From an uncultured Bacteroidota bacterium (GTDB lineage Bacteria > Bacteroidota > Bacteroidia > Flavobacteriales > Flavobacteriaceae): a stretch of DNA of 64,000 bases. The notes under the pieces were generated by a model, which was given only the letters and a program-made list of their open reading frames with translations, did not search any database and had not been told where the DNA came from. How positions within the stretch are numbered: the stretch's first letter is position 1; each line of letters opens with the position of its first letter. Position numbers and translations under genes: made by a program. This document shows, in pieces, positions 26,791-36,072 of the stretch. The stretch is taken from positions 19,320 through 83,319 of the forward strand of contig CABXHU010000005.1 of NCBI GenBank assembly GCA_902512065.1, read 5' to 3'.

Positions 26791-28698
26791 ATGAAAAAAT
26801 ATTTATTTATTATAGGGTTTTTACTGTCGGGAGTATTATTCTCTCAAACAAATTCTGGTATAACCTATCAAGCGGTAATTTATAATCCAGGAGGTGAGGA
26901 ATTACCAGGAGCTGATAATATGTACGCTCCACTTACCGAGCATCCCGTATGTCTTAGATTTAACTTTATTGATAGCTCAAACGCCTTAGAGTATCAGGAG
27001 GTTATTCAAGTCACTACAGATGTTTTTGGTATGGTAAATGTTATTATTGGAAATGATGTGCAGACAGGAGGATATGCTCAGGGTTTTGATGGTATTTTAT
27101 GGGATGGGACAACAAAATTTTTAATGGTTGAGGCAGATACTAAAACACCATGTGATGAGTATACTCAGATTAGTAACCAGCCTTTTACTTATGTTCCTTT
27201 TGCTTATTATTCAGCAAATCCGGGAAATCCTGGTCCAACAGGTCCAGCAGGTCCAGCAGGTGCAGATGGTGCAACAGGTCCAACAGGTCCAGCAGGGTCA
27301 ACAGGTCCAATGGGACCACAGGGTGAAACAGGCCCTACAGGTCCACAAGGAGAACAAGGACTTCCAGGAGATTCTGGAGGTGAAGGAGGCACCGGATTGA
27401 ATTCGCTTGTTAACACAAGTGATGAGCCAGCAGGAGCCAACTGTGAAAATGGAGGGATTAAAATAGAAGTTGGATTGGATGCTAATAGTAATGGAACCTT
27501 AGATACAGATGAAGTAGATGCTTCACAGACTCAGTATATATGTGATGGTAATGATGGAGAAGATGGAGAGGATGGACAGGATGGTAGTGGTAGTTCTGGA
27601 AACCTACTGACAGGGGAGGGTTCAAATGTAATCCAATACTATGAAGAAGTAAATAATCCACACTATGATTTGAGTGATGATGGTACAACTCTAATTTATG
27701 GTGATGCACCTGTAGGTGGAACTGCTTTTGCTAAAGTTCTAAAAATTAGTTCTGATGGAATTGCTCAAATAGGCCAAACAATAAATTCCCCTTCATCTTC
27801 TTGGGAGACAGTAGGAATTAATCATGATGGTTCTAAGATTTATATACAAGAAGATTCTGAAGCAGTATTTTATAATCTCATTAATAATCAGTGGGTTATA
27901 CAATCTACAATTCAAGGTGATTTTGTTTCATATTCAAAGATAAGTGATGATTGGAGCACATTTATAACTTTCCATCCTAGTGGAGGAATTAATGTATATA
28001 CGCCTAATGGAAATAATTGGACAATGACCTCAACTATTTCTCCAGGAATTTCTTGGGGTGATTTGGTAGATATTAATTACGATGGGTCTATTGTTTCAGT
28101 AGCTAATCATGGATATAATAGCGGCTTAGGTCCTTACCAAGGAATTATAAAGGTTTTCAGATTTGAAAATGGAAATTGGAATCAAATGGGCTCTGACTTA
28201 GTAGGGACATCTGCTTATGATAATTTTGGAGGAGCTAATAGTCTTTCTAATGATGGCCTTACAATTGCAACAAGTGATAAGAATGAAGATATTGTAGATG
28301 GAGAAAGGGGTGTATCGGTGTATAAATTTATTGAAAATCAGGCAGGTCTATTCGATTGGGAGCGTTATAGTAATCGTTTGTTATATACAACTGGAAGTGG
28401 AGATGGTGGTCGAAATGTATCGCTTTCAAATAACGGAGATTATTTTAGTTTAGGTACAAATCATTATACCTCAAGTAGTACTCAATTTCTAAATGATAGA
28501 ATTATGACTTTTACCCTTATAAATAGTGGATATAGTCAGATTAGCAATATTCAAGTAAATAATCATATATATACTGGTTGGCGAGGGATTCTTGAGCAGT
28601 CTGGCACATTAGTTTTTATTGAAAGGCTTGCTTATGTAAATTCAAGTGGTTGGACAGTGTCTAGTAATCATCTTTCCTTTATCTTTTTATCAAACTAA
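26791..28698 (+). CDS. Collagen-like repeat surface protein with propeller-like C-terminal part
   Basis: 635 residues. A signal peptide is followed by an N-terminal domain ([18 protein letters not shown] ... [13 protein letters not shown]). A Gly-X-Y collagen-like tract spans about residues 145-201 ([17 protein letters not shown]) and a second short one about 253-267 ([13 protein letters not shown]). The rest (about 275-635) has repeated [17 protein letters not shown] blades resembling FG-GAP-like propellers. No type IX sorting domain was found at the C-terminus, unlike its neighbours. It sits 10 bases after the barrel gene. Confidence 0.82.
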   Translation: MKKYLFIIGFLLSGVLFSQTNSGITYQAVIYNPGGEELPGADNMYAPLTEHPVCLRFNFIDSSNALEYQEVIQVTTDVFGMVNVIIGNDVQTGGYAQGFDGILWDGTTKFLMVEADTKTPCDEYTQISNQPFTYVPFAYYSANPGNPGPTGPAGPAGADGATGPTGPAGSTGPMGPQGETGPTGPQGEQGLPGDSGGEGGTGLNSLVNTSDEPAGANCENGGIKIEVGLDANSNGTLDTDEVDASQTQYICDGNDGEDGEDGQDGSGSSGNLLTGEGSNVIQYYEEVNNPHYDLSDDGTTLIYGDAPVGGTAFAKVLKISSDGIAQIGQTINSPSSSWETVGINHDGSKIYIQEDSEAVFYNLINNQWVIQSTIQGDFVSYSKISDDWSTFITFHPSGGINVYTPNGNNWTMTSTISPGISWGDLVDINYDGSIVSVANHGYNSGLGPYQGIIKVFRFENGNWNQMGSDLVGTSAYDNFGGANSLSNDGLTIATSDKNEDIVDGERGVSVYKFIENQAGLFDWERYSNRLLYTTGSGDGGRNVSLSNNGDYFSLGTNHYTSSSTQFLNDRIMTFTLINSGYSQISNIQVNNHIYTGWRGILEQSGTLVFIERLAYVNSSGWTVSSNHLSFIFLSN

Positions 28699-28731
28699 TA
28701 CAAAATTAGCCTGTATGCAATAATTTTAAAT

Positions 28732-29808
28732 ATGAAAAAACTATTACTTTTTCTAATTCCAATAATTGGATTTTCACAAACACCAATTACAGATAGCAAC
28801 ATACATTCAGCAACTGATCTTTGGGATTCAGATCAAGCTGCTTGTATAGACACTTATGGAAACATTTCTAATTGGGATACATCAGCGGTTACAAATATGG
28901 CAGAGGTGTTTTATGGTCATTATTACTTTGATGACGACATAAGTCAATGGGATACTTCTAATGTAACAACAATGCATTCTATGTTTCATAATGCACACGG
29001 ATTTAACCAAGATTTAAGCCAGTGGAATACTTCCTATGTGACTACTATGGAAAATATGTTTTACAATGCACATAATTTTGGTGGTGGACAAAATTTAAAT
29101 TCTTGGAATGTTAGCAGTGTCACAAATATGGAAAATATGTTTAGAGGAACTATGGATAGCGGAGATTTAGGAGATTTAGACAATTGGAATGTAAGCAATG
29201 TTGTTACTATGAAAAGCATGTTTCAAGCTGCAGGTAATTTTAGTGGTGATGTGACAACTTGGGATGTTAGTAATGTCACCAATATGGATTCAATGTTTGC
29301 TGGAGCGTATCAATTTAATCAGGATATTGGCAATTGGAATGTAAGTAATGTATCAAGTATGCAGGAGATGTTTCAAAGCACATCATTATCGACCTATAAT
29401 TACGATTTGCTCTTAATAGGGTGGTCAGAATTAAGCCTGCAGAGCAATGTTACTTTTGATGTTGGAAATGTAACATATTGTAATGGTTATAATTCCAGAG
29501 AATATATAATTGACAATTACAGTTGGACAATTACAGATGCTGGATATGAAGGAGAAGATTGTTCACTTTCAATTGGTAATAATCCTGAATTTAGCCTCAC
29601 TTTATACCCAAATCCAACAAGAGATATAGTTTTTATAGATGGAGCCAACACAGAGTTAAAGGCTATAATTTATGACATACTAGGAAAAGAAGTAATGATA
29701 GAATATATTTTAGATAAAATTGATATTAGCTGCTTAGTAAGAGGAACATATTTTATAAATATTTCAGACGGAGAATCCTATACAACTCAAAAAATAATTA
29801 AGAACTAG
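28732..29808 (+). CDS. BspA-type (DUF285) repeat surface protein with T9SS domain
   Basis: 358 residues. A signal peptide is followed by about six repeats of the DUF285/BspA type, each reading roughly WDTSNVTTMxxMFxxAxxFNQDLSxW, covering about residues 45-225. A type IX sorting domain ends the protein (FSLTLYPNPTRDIVFIDG ... GTYFINISD). Such repeats occur in adhesins and surface proteins. It ends a row of surface-protein genes and overlaps the convergent YdjM-like gene by 11 bases. Confidence 0.88.
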   Translation: MKKLLLFLIPIIGFSQTPITDSNIHSATDLWDSDQAACIDTYGNISNWDTSAVTNMAEVFYGHYYFDDDISQWDTSNVTTMHSMFHNAHGFNQDLSQWNTSYVTTMENMFYNAHNFGGGQNLNSWNVSSVTNMENMFRGTMDSGDLGDLDNWNVSNVVTMKSMFQAAGNFSGDVTTWDVSNVTNMDSMFAGAYQFNQDIGNWNVSNVSSMQEMFQSTSLSTYNYDLLLIGWSELSLQSNVTFDVGNVTYCNGYNSREYIIDNYSWTITDAGYEGEDCSLSIGNNPEFSLTLYPNPTRDIVFIDGANTELKAIIYDILGKEVMIEYILDKIDISCLVRGTYFINISDGESYTTQKIIKN

Positions 29809-30271
29809 CCTTTTTTCTTCTATATATAAACAGCAGAAATATAAGAAGCACATTTGTAAAGAAGATGATTGGGTTAGACCAAGGTATTCCGTCAAATTTA
29901 AAGTCTGATATAGGCCAAAGTATTGGTGTTGGAAAAAACTCAATGCTGTGGGTGAAAAAATCTAATATTATGTGGGCAGGCCAAGCAAGCATTGGAAAAG
30001 CAAACTCCTTATGGATCTTATAAACAATAAAAATAATAATTGAAGCTATAACCAGACTATGTGAAATGTCATACAGGCTATAGACCCATTCAGGTATTTC
30101 AGATCTTGTGGGTCTTTCCATTAGTGGAGAGGAGGAAAATAAAATGATATAGCAGAAATAAATACCAAAAGAAAATAAATCTGGTAGTGCTCCAAACAAA
30201 AAAGAATACCACCTGTATTTTCTATATCCAAAAAGGCCTTTGCCCCATAGTGCATGACTTAGTGTATCCAT
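29798..30271 (-). CDS. YdjM/DUF457-like inner membrane protein
   Basis: 157 residues with four hydrophobic segments and the family-style start MDTLSHALWGKGL, with conserved acidic and His residues in FGALPDLFSF, YDISHSLVIA and WPAHIILDFFTHS. These match the metal-dependent-hydrolase-like YdjM (DUF457) family, whose biochemical role is not settled. The upstream crcB gene ends 4 bases before its ATG. Confidence 0.65.
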   Translation of the reverse strand: MDTLSHALWGKGLFGYRKYRWYSFLFGALPDLFSFGIYFCYIILFSSSPLMERPTRSEIPEWVYSLYDISHSLVIASIIIFIVYKIHKEFAFPMLAWPAHIILDFFTHSIEFFPTPILWPISDFKFDGIPWSNPIIFFTNVLLIFLLFIYRRKKASS

Positions 30272-30274
30272 TTA

Positions 30275-30649
30275 TTATAGATTTTTAGCAATGTATATTC
30301 CAATAAATACTGCAATTAATCCCACCACAATACTTCCAATTGTATAAATTGAAAATTGCATTATATCTCCGGTTTTTAACATTTGAAAATTCTCTTGTGC
30401 AAATGCTGAAAATGTGGTGAATCCACCACAAAATCCTGTAGCAAGTAAAAGGACTTGATTTTGACTCAATGAATTTTCTTTAGCAGCATATCCAAGGATT
30501 AAACCAATAAGTAAACTCCCTATAATATTAACTGTGAATGTGCCAATAGGAAAACTGCCCAAACTGGAGTTTAAAAACTTGCCTATAAGATAACGAAGAC
30601 CACTTCCAAAACCCCCACCAATAAATACCAAAAGAAAGTTTTTCATCAT
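30275..30649 (-). CDS. crcB: Fluoride exporter CrcB/Fluc
   Basis: 124 residues with four membrane helices. Family motifs are GGGFGSGLRYLIG, FPIGTFTVNIIGSLLIGL and GFCGGFTTFSAFAQE, which includes the Phe-box and TTFS segment of the dual-topology fluoride channel. It works as a homodimer in the inner membrane. No fluoride riboswitch was recognised in the 102 bases upstream. Confidence 0.94.
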   Translation of the reverse strand: MMKNFLLVFIGGGFGSGLRYLIGKFLNSSLGSFPIGTFTVNIIGSLLIGLILGYAAKENSLSQNQVLLLATGFCGGFTTFSAFAQENFQMLKTGDIMQFSIYTIGSIVVGLIAVFIGIYIAKNL

Positions 30650-30751
30650 AGAATTGTAGATTACTAAAATAGTGTTAATACTTTAAATAAAATTATTTTC
30701 TATTGAGAAAAATTTATACATTAGAAATCCAATTTTAAAAACTAAAAACTC

Positions 30752-32776
30752 ATGAGAATTAAATCGTTATTAATTGCAATTTTTATTTCAGCTATTCTGT
30801 TTAACTGTAATACTGATTCAGGCAACTATTATGTGCCTACTAGTGAAAGTGAATTTGAATATAAAGTAGATGAATTTGCTGATTTAAAAGTGATAAGATA
30901 TCAAATACCAGGTTGGGAGGAATTAACATTAAAAGAAAAGAAGCTTGTATATTATTTAACTCAGGCAGGTCTATCAGGTAGAGACATTATGTATGATCAA
31001 AACTACAGACATAATCTCGCTATTAGGTCAGCTCTAGAGAATATATACACTAACTATACTGGAGATAAATCCTCTGATAATTGGATGGAATTTGAAACTT
31101 ATTTAAAAAGAATTTGGTTTAGCAATGGCATCCATCATCATTATTCAAATGATAAATTAAAGCCTGGATTTAGTTATGAATATTTAAAAGAATTAATGGA
31201 ATCAACATCCACTGATTTAGCTTATGAAGCTATGGATGTAATTTTTAATGATAAGGATTCTAAAAAAGTAAACTTATCTAAAGATGCTGATAATGTACTG
31301 CTTTCCGCAGTAAATTTTTATGGGCCTGATGTTACTTCTAGTGATGTAGAATCATTTTATTCAAAAATCAAGTCACCTGATCCAACAAGACCACTTTCTC
31401 ACGGGTTGAATTCAAAATTGGTTAAAGAAGATGGTTTATTAAAGGAGTTGGTATATAAATCTGGAGGGCTTTATGGGGAGGCGATAGATGAAATTACTAA
31501 ATGGTTAAGTCTAGCAGCAGATGTTGCTGAAAATAAACCTCAAGAGGATGCTCTTAGATTATTAATAGAGTATTATAATACTGGGGACTTGCAAACATGG
31601 GATGACTATAATGTGGCTTGGACTGGAGCAACGGATGGAAATATAGATTACATTAATAGTTTTATAGAAGTTTACAATGATCCTTTAGGATATCGTGGTT
31701 CTTATGAGAATATAGTACAAATCAACGATTTTGATATGTCTAGAAAGATGTCAGTTCTTTCTGAAAATGCTCAGTGGTTTGAAGATAATTCACCGCTAAT
31801 AGAAGAGCATAAAAAGAAAGAGGTAGTAGGGGTTACTTACAAAACAGTTAATGTTGCTGGGGAATCAGGAGATGCATCTCCTAGTACTCCAATAGGAGTA
31901 AATCTTCCAAATGCAAACTGGATTAGAGCTTCTGTTGGAAGTAAGTCTGTTTCTCTTGGTAATATAATTAATGCGTACAATAACTCAGGATCTTCAGGTA
32001 GATTAAAAGAATTCGCTAATGATGATCAGGAGTATGATTTAGAAGTTAAGCATGGACAACTTGGAGATAAATTACATACGGCGTTACATGAGGTTGTTGG
32101 GCACGCTTCAGGACAAATAAATCCTGGTGTGGGAACTCCAAAAGAAACATTAAAAAGCTATAGTTCTACTATGGAAGAAGGTAGAGCAGATTTAATTGGA
32201 TTATATTATCTATATCATCCAAAACTTCAAGAGTTAGGTTTAGTTGAAGATTGGAAAGCACTTGGTACTGCAGCTTTTGATGGATACATAAGAAATGGTT
32301 TGTTAACTCAGCTTATTAGACTTGAATTGGGGGCTGATGTGGAGGAATCACATATGAGAAATAGACAATGGGTTAGTGCATGGGCTTATGAAAAAGGAAA
32401 ATCAGAAAATGTTATTGAGCAAGTTAAAAGAGATGGGAAGACATATTATAATATAAATGATTATGATAGATTAAGAGAGATTTTTGGAGATCTTTTAAGG
32501 GAAACACAAAGGATTAAATCTGAAGGAGACTATAAAGCGGCGCAGGATCTTGTAGAAGGATATGGAGTTAAGGTAGATCAAGAAATTCATGCTGAAATTC
32601 TAGAGCGAAATAAGCAATTTAAAGGGGCTGCGTATGGTGGCTTTGTTAATCCAGAATTAATCCCTGTAACTGATAGTGAAGGAAATATAACTGATATTCA
32701 GGTAAGGTATGTAAATTCTTTCGATTATCAGATGATGAAGTATGCTAAGGATTTTGGTTTTTTAGTAAATAAGTAG
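30752..32776 (+). CDS. Dipeptidyl peptidase III (M49), predicted lipoprotein
   Basis: 674 residues with a lipoprotein signal (LLIAIFISAILFNC, lipid Cys at about residue 19). The M49 zinc site is present: HEVVGH at 446-451 (HExxxH) and EEGRAD at 474-479. The enzyme removes dipeptides from peptide N-termini. Eukaryotic DPP III is cytosolic, whereas this one is predicted to be tethered outside the inner membrane. Confidence 0.92.
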   Translation: MRIKSLLIAIFISAILFNCNTDSGNYYVPTSESEFEYKVDEFADLKVIRYQIPGWEELTLKEKKLVYYLTQAGLSGRDIMYDQNYRHNLAIRSALENIYTNYTGDKSSDNWMEFETYLKRIWFSNGIHHHYSNDKLKPGFSYEYLKELMESTSTDLAYEAMDVIFNDKDSKKVNLSKDADNVLLSAVNFYGPDVTSSDVESFYSKIKSPDPTRPLSHGLNSKLVKEDGLLKELVYKSGGLYGEAIDEITKWLSLAADVAENKPQEDALRLLIEYYNTGDLQTWDDYNVAWTGATDGNIDYINSFIEVYNDPLGYRGSYENIVQINDFDMSRKMSVLSENAQWFEDNSPLIEEHKKKEVVGVTYKTVNVAGESGDASPSTPIGVNLPNANWIRASVGSKSVSLGNIINAYNNSGSSGRLKEFANDDQEYDLEVKHGQLGDKLHTALHEVVGHASGQINPGVGTPKETLKSYSSTMEEGRADLIGLYYLYHPKLQELGLVEDWKALGTAAFDGYIRNGLLTQLIRLELGADVEESHMRNRQWVSAWAYEKGKSENVIEQVKRDGKTYYNINDYDRLREIFGDLLRETQRIKSEGDYKAAQDLVEGYGVKVDQEIHAEILERNKQFKGAAYGGFVNPELIPVTDSEGNITDIQVRYVNSFDYQMMKYAKDFGFLVNK

Positions 32777-32779
32777 TAC

Positions 32780-32965
32780 TTAAATAAAATAATATTTTAT
32801 TGCAGCAATTAGCCCAATAAAGCATATAAAAGCTAATAAAACCCAAATACTTCCTTTATAGTATTGTTGATGGAGTTTATAGTCTTTTTTATAGGCTATA
32901 GCTAGTAATATAGAAAAACCAATTATAAATAAAATTGCAAATGTTATTTGACCTTCGCTAAACAT
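32780..32965 (-). CDS. Small two-helix membrane protein
   Basis: 61 residues with two hydrophobic helices (TFAILFIIGFSILLAIAY and GSIWVLLAFICFIGLIAA) joined by a basic loop, KKDYKLHQQYYK. Similar short proteins are common in flavobacteria; no function is known. It converges on the M49 gene (3-base gap) and diverges from the MazG-like gene. Confidence 0.7.
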   Translation of the reverse strand: MFSEGQITFAILFIIGFSILLAIAYKKDYKLHQQYYKGSIWVLLAFICFIGLIAAIKYYFI

Positions 32966-33012
32966 ATTTCTTTTTAGCGAAACTAATAAATTAATACATA
33001 AAATATTTAAAA

Positions 33013-33399
33013 ATGAAAGATAAAATTTTAGCTGTAAAAAAATTTCATGAGGCTTTTAAAATAGGGTACTTAAATTCACCAAAAGCTGATTTAGGAATTG
33101 AAAAAAATACCCTTAGATATAATCTTATGAAGGAAGAAAATGATGAATATTTTGAAGCTGCAAATAATGGAGATATGATTGAGGTGGCAGATGCCCTGGG
33201 TGATATGCTTTATATTCTATGTGGCACTATTTTAGAGCATGGAATGGAGCATAAGATTGAAGAAGTATTTGAAGAGATTCAAAGAAGCAATATGAGTAAA
33301 TTATCCGAGGATGGAACGCCGATATATCGCCAGGATGGTAAGGTGTTAAAAGGGCCTAATTATTTTAAGCCAAATATTGCAGGAATATTAAATAAATAG
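33013..33399 (+). CDS. MazG-like nucleotide pyrophosphohydrolase
   Basis: 128 residues. The all-alpha NTP-pyrophosphatase pattern is visible: EEND near residue 39 and EVADALGDMLYILCG near residue 58, giving the ExxE...ExxD Mg-binding set. It probably hydrolyses a (d)NTP, a house-cleaning role. It could instead be phosphoribosyl-ATP pyrophosphohydrolase-like, but no histidine genes are nearby. Its stop abuts the convergent ilvE stop. Confidence 0.85.
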   Translation: MKDKILAVKKFHEAFKIGYLNSPKADLGIEKNTLRYNLMKEENDEYFEAANNGDMIEVADALGDMLYILCGTILEHGMEHKIEEVFEEIQRSNMSKLSEDGTPIYRQDGKVLKGPNYFKPNIAGILNK

Positions 33400-34455
33400 T
33401 TAGATTTTATATCTCCAGGAGTGTGGATCTTCACACTTATTGGTCTGAATACTTACTAAGCGTTCTTTAAGTTTTTTAGCATAGGAATCATCAACTTCAG
33501 GTAGGACAAAAAGCTCATCTTTATGTTCAAATTCAGAGATTTCACTAACCACTGCAGCAGTTCCTGTACCAAAGATTTCTTTTAATTCGTTATTTCTAGA
33601 GGCTTCTTTTATTTCATCTACTGTGATTCTTCTCACATCAACATCAATACCAAGGTCTTTTGCAATTTGTATTATACTTTTTCTAGTTACTCCATCAAGG
33701 ATTGTATCTGTAACGGGAGCAGTAACCAGTTTGTCACCAATTCTAAAGAATACATTCATTGTTCCAGCTTCTTCTAAATATTTATGCTCATTTGAATCAG
33801 TCCATATAATTTGTTGAAAGCCTTTTTCTTTTGCTAGATTAGTTGGGTAAAATTGCCCTGCATAATTTCCTGCTGCTTTTGCATAGCCAACTCCGCCACT
33901 TGCTGCTCTGCTAAATTTATCTGCAACTAGAACTTTTACTTTTCCAACATAATATGGGGTAGCAGGGGCACATATTATCATAAATTTGTAATTCTTAGAA
34001 GGTGATGCTTGTATTGCAAACTCATTCCCTATGACAAACGGTCTAACATATAAAGCACTTCCTTCATCTTTTTTTACCCAATCTTTTTCAAGAGTTAAGA
34101 GCTTTTTTAGCGCATCAAAAAAGAGTTCCTCTGGAAATTCAGGAATTGCTAATCTGACAGATGATTTATTAAATCTAGCAACGTTTTCTTTTGGTCTAAA
34201 AAGCCATACTTCATCATTAGAATCTTTATAGGCTTTCATTCCTTCAAAAATAGCTTGACCATAATGAAACACACTAGCTGAAGGCTCAATTGAAATTGAT
34301 TGGTAAGGTGCTATTTTTGGATTTTGCCACCTTCCATCGACATAATCACACTCAAACATATGATCAGTGAATACTGATCCAAATGAAAAATTACCAAAAT
34401 CAACTTGATCAATTTTACTTTTGCTTGCCCGAGAAATTTGTATATCTAAGTCCAT
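33400..34455 (-). CDS. ilvE: Branched-chain amino acid aminotransferase
   Basis: 351 residues of fold-type IV PLP enzyme, close in length to the eukaryotic-type BCAT. Motifs include the substrate loop FEGMKAYKD, VRPFVIG, GGVGYAKAAGNYAG (with the PLP Lys), EAGTMNVFF and GTGTAAVVSEIS. It makes leucine, isoleucine and valine from their keto acids with glutamate. It is transcribed alone from a promoter at about 34478-34485. Confidence 0.94.
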   Translation of the reverse strand: MDLDIQISRASKSKIDQVDFGNFSFGSVFTDHMFECDYVDGRWQNPKIAPYQSISIEPSASVFHYGQAIFEGMKAYKDSNDEVWLFRPKENVARFNKSSVRLAIPEFPEELFFDALKKLLTLEKDWVKKDEGSALYVRPFVIGNEFAIQASPSKNYKFMIICAPATPYYVGKVKVLVADKFSRAASGGVGYAKAAGNYAGQFYPTNLAKEKGFQQIIWTDSNEHKYLEEAGTMNVFFRIGDKLVTAPVTDTILDGVTRKSIIQIAKDLGIDVDVRRITVDEIKEASRNNELKEIFGTGTAAVVSEISEFEHKDELFVLPEVDDSYAKKLKERLVSIQTNKCEDPHSWRYKI

Positions 34456-34477
34456 TTTTTGAAATAAAAAACTTTTG

Positions 34478-34485
34478 CAAAATTA
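34478..34485 (-). promoter_or_regulatory. -7 promoter element of ilvE
   Basis: Read on the minus strand the sequence is TAATTTTG, matching TAnnTTTG. It ends 22 bases before the ilvE ATG. Confidence 0.5.
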
Positions 34486-34530
34486 CATATTTATATTTAA
34501 AAAAATGACTTAATTTATTAAGAAACAATT

Positions 34531-34563
34531 TTTGAAATTATATATTTACCTACTTTATTTTTG
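34531..34563 (+). promoter_or_regulatory. Complete -33/-7 promoter just before an ATG (leaderless candidate)
   Basis: TTTG (34531-34534), a 21-base spacer and TATTTTTG (34556-34563) form a full Bacteroidota promoter. The next gene's ATG is only 4 bases downstream, so the mRNA probably starts at or next to the start codon. Confidence 0.6.
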
Positions 34564-34567
34564 ATTG

Positions 34568-35473
34568 ATGAAAGTACTCATTACTGGAGCGACAGGTCTT
34601 ATTGGTTCTCAAATAGTTAAAGACTGCATTAAATCCAATATAAGCGTTAATTTTTTAACTACTTCAAAGAAAAAAATAACCAGATCAAAAATGGTTAATG
34701 GATTTTATTGGAATCCTAAAAATAAAATTATTGATTTGGATTGTTTTAAAGGTGTTGATTCTATAATTGCATTGTCTGGATCGTCTATTTCCAAGCTATG
34801 GACTAAGTCAAACAAAAGAAAAATAATTAACAGCAGGGTAGAAGCTCTAGAATTCTTAAAAGAATCAATTAATAAGAATAATATACCCGTAAAAAGATTA
34901 GTTTCAGCAAGTGGGGTTAGTCTTTACCCTGACTCATTAGAAAAAGAATTTTCTGAAAATCAAACAAATTCTGATGATTCCTTTTTGGCTGAGGTAATAA
35001 ATAGATGGGAGAATGCAGCAAAGTCTTTTAAAACAATTGGGGTAGATGTTGCTATTATTAGAATAGGATTGGTTTTATCTTTAGAATCAGGAGTTTTAAA
35101 AGAAACTATTAAACCAATGAACTTTGGTTTTGGAGTTATTTTTGGATCAGGAAATCAATATCAATCATGGATTCATATAGAAGATATCTCTAAGCTTTTC
35201 ATATTTGTTTTAGAAAAAAAATTAAAAGGTATATATAATGGAGTATCTCCTAATTTTATAAAAAATTCAGAGTTTACTAAAATAATTTCATCCGTGCATT
35301 CAATAGCAATGTTTAACATTAAAATTCCAAGGATATTTTTTAGTATTATTTTTGGAGAAATGCATGTTCTTTTATTTAAAAGTCATAAAATTTCTTCAAG
35401 AAAAATTCAAGATGAAGGATTTAGTTTTAAATTTGACAATCTAAAAGATGCTGTTGAAAATTTAATAGGGTGA
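34568..35473 (+). CDS. TIGR01777 family SDR epimerase/oxidoreductase
   Basis: ATG 34568 is used rather than the TTG one codon upstream. 301 residues. An N-terminal Rossmann loop (VLITGATGLIGSQIV) is followed by the family pattern GFYWNPKNKIID, VDSIIALSGSSIS, SASGVSLYP and QSWIHIEDISKL. TIGR01777 (YfcH/SulA-like) proteins bind NAD(P), and their substrate is not known. Adjacent to grpE but with a separate promoter. Confidence 0.9.
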   Translation: MKVLITGATGLIGSQIVKDCIKSNISVNFLTTSKKKITRSKMVNGFYWNPKNKIIDLDCFKGVDSIIALSGSSISKLWTKSNKRKIINSRVEALEFLKESINKNNIPVKRLVSASGVSLYPDSLEKEFSENQTNSDDSFLAEVINRWENAAKSFKTIGVDVAIIRIGLVLSLESGVLKETIKPMNFGFGVIFGSGNQYQSWIHIEDISKLFIFVLEKKLKGIYNGVSPNFIKNSEFTKIISSVHSIAMFNIKIPRIFFSIIFGEMHVLLFKSHKISSRKIQDEGFSFKFDNLKDAVENLIG

Positions 35474-35476
35474 CAA

Positions 35477-35511
35477 TTTGACATTTATTTAACATTGGCA
35501 GTACTTTTGTA
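35477..35511 (+). promoter_or_regulatory. grpE-dnaJ promoter: sigma-A boxes overlapping a sigma-54-like site
   Basis: TTTG (35477-35480), a 21-base spacer and TACTTTTG (35502-35509) form a normal Bacteroidota promoter. Overlapping it, TTGGCA (35495-35500) and TTGTA (35507-35511) approximate the -24/-12 sigma-54 pattern, with T in place of the final C of TTGC. Which factor is used cannot be settled from sequence. Confidence 0.5.
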
Positions 35512-35546
35512 GTGTCTATATCACATAAGTATAATTTATTTATAAG

Positions 35547-36071
35547 ATGAGTAAGAAAAAATCAAAAACAATTGAAGATCCAAAAGATGAAGAACATTTA
35601 AAGGATCAAGCAAATCATAAGCAGGAGGACAATTCTGAAGTAGATGAGTTGCAATTGGAAAAAGAGAAATATCTAAGACTCTTTGCAGAATTTGAAAATT
35701 ATAAGAAAAGGACTGCAAGAGAAAGAATTGAACTTTTTTCTACGGCAAGTGAAGAGGTTATGATTTCACTTTTGCCAGTTCTTGATGATTTTGATAGAGC
35801 TAATGCAGAAATTGAAAAAAATAAGGATAATGAAATATTTAAGGGTATTATTTTAATTCAGAATAAATTTACAGAAGCTCTAAAATCAAAAGGATTAAGT
35901 TTAATTGAAGTTAAAAAGGGTGATGAATTTTCTGCAGATAATCATGAAGCAGTAACTCAAATAGAAGCTCCAAATGCTAAACTAAAGGGGAAAATTATTG
36001 ATGTAATTGAAAAGGGATACAAATTGGGTGAAAAAGTTATAAGATACCCTAAAGTAGTTATAGGTAAATAA
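35547..36071 (+). CDS. grpE: Nucleotide exchange factor GrpE
   Basis: 174 residues: an acidic, coiled-coil N-terminus ([17 protein letters not shown]), the conserved helix [31 protein letters not shown], and the C-terminal beta-domain (EAVTQIEA ... [20 protein letters not shown]). It releases ADP from DnaK. It forms an operon with dnaJ, one base downstream; dnaK is not in this window. Confidence 0.96.
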   Translation: MSKKKSKTIEDPKDEEHLKDQANHKQEDNSEVDELQLEKEKYLRLFAEFENYKKRTARERIELFSTASEEVMISLLPVLDDFDRANAEIEKNKDNEIFKGIILIQNKFTEALKSKGLSLIEVKKGDEFSADNHEAVTQIEAPNAKLKGKIIDVIEKGYKLGEKVIRYPKVVIGK

Positions 36072-36072
36072 A

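Noticed and set aside
27128..27440. Open frames on both strands over the collagen-like region, and its short tandem repeats that look CRISPR-like
   Set aside because: They follow from the GGT/CCA/CAG-rich Gly-X-Y codons of the real gene. Repeats are 9-base codon triplets without spacers of constant length.
28860..29400. DNA-level repeats in the BspA-type gene as a possible mobile repeat
   Set aside because: They coincide with the protein repeat period and stay in frame, so they are coding repeats.
30650..30751. Fluoride riboswitch before crcB
   Set aside because: The conserved riboswitch core was not found in this 102-base gap, and no pseudoknot-like pairing was visible.
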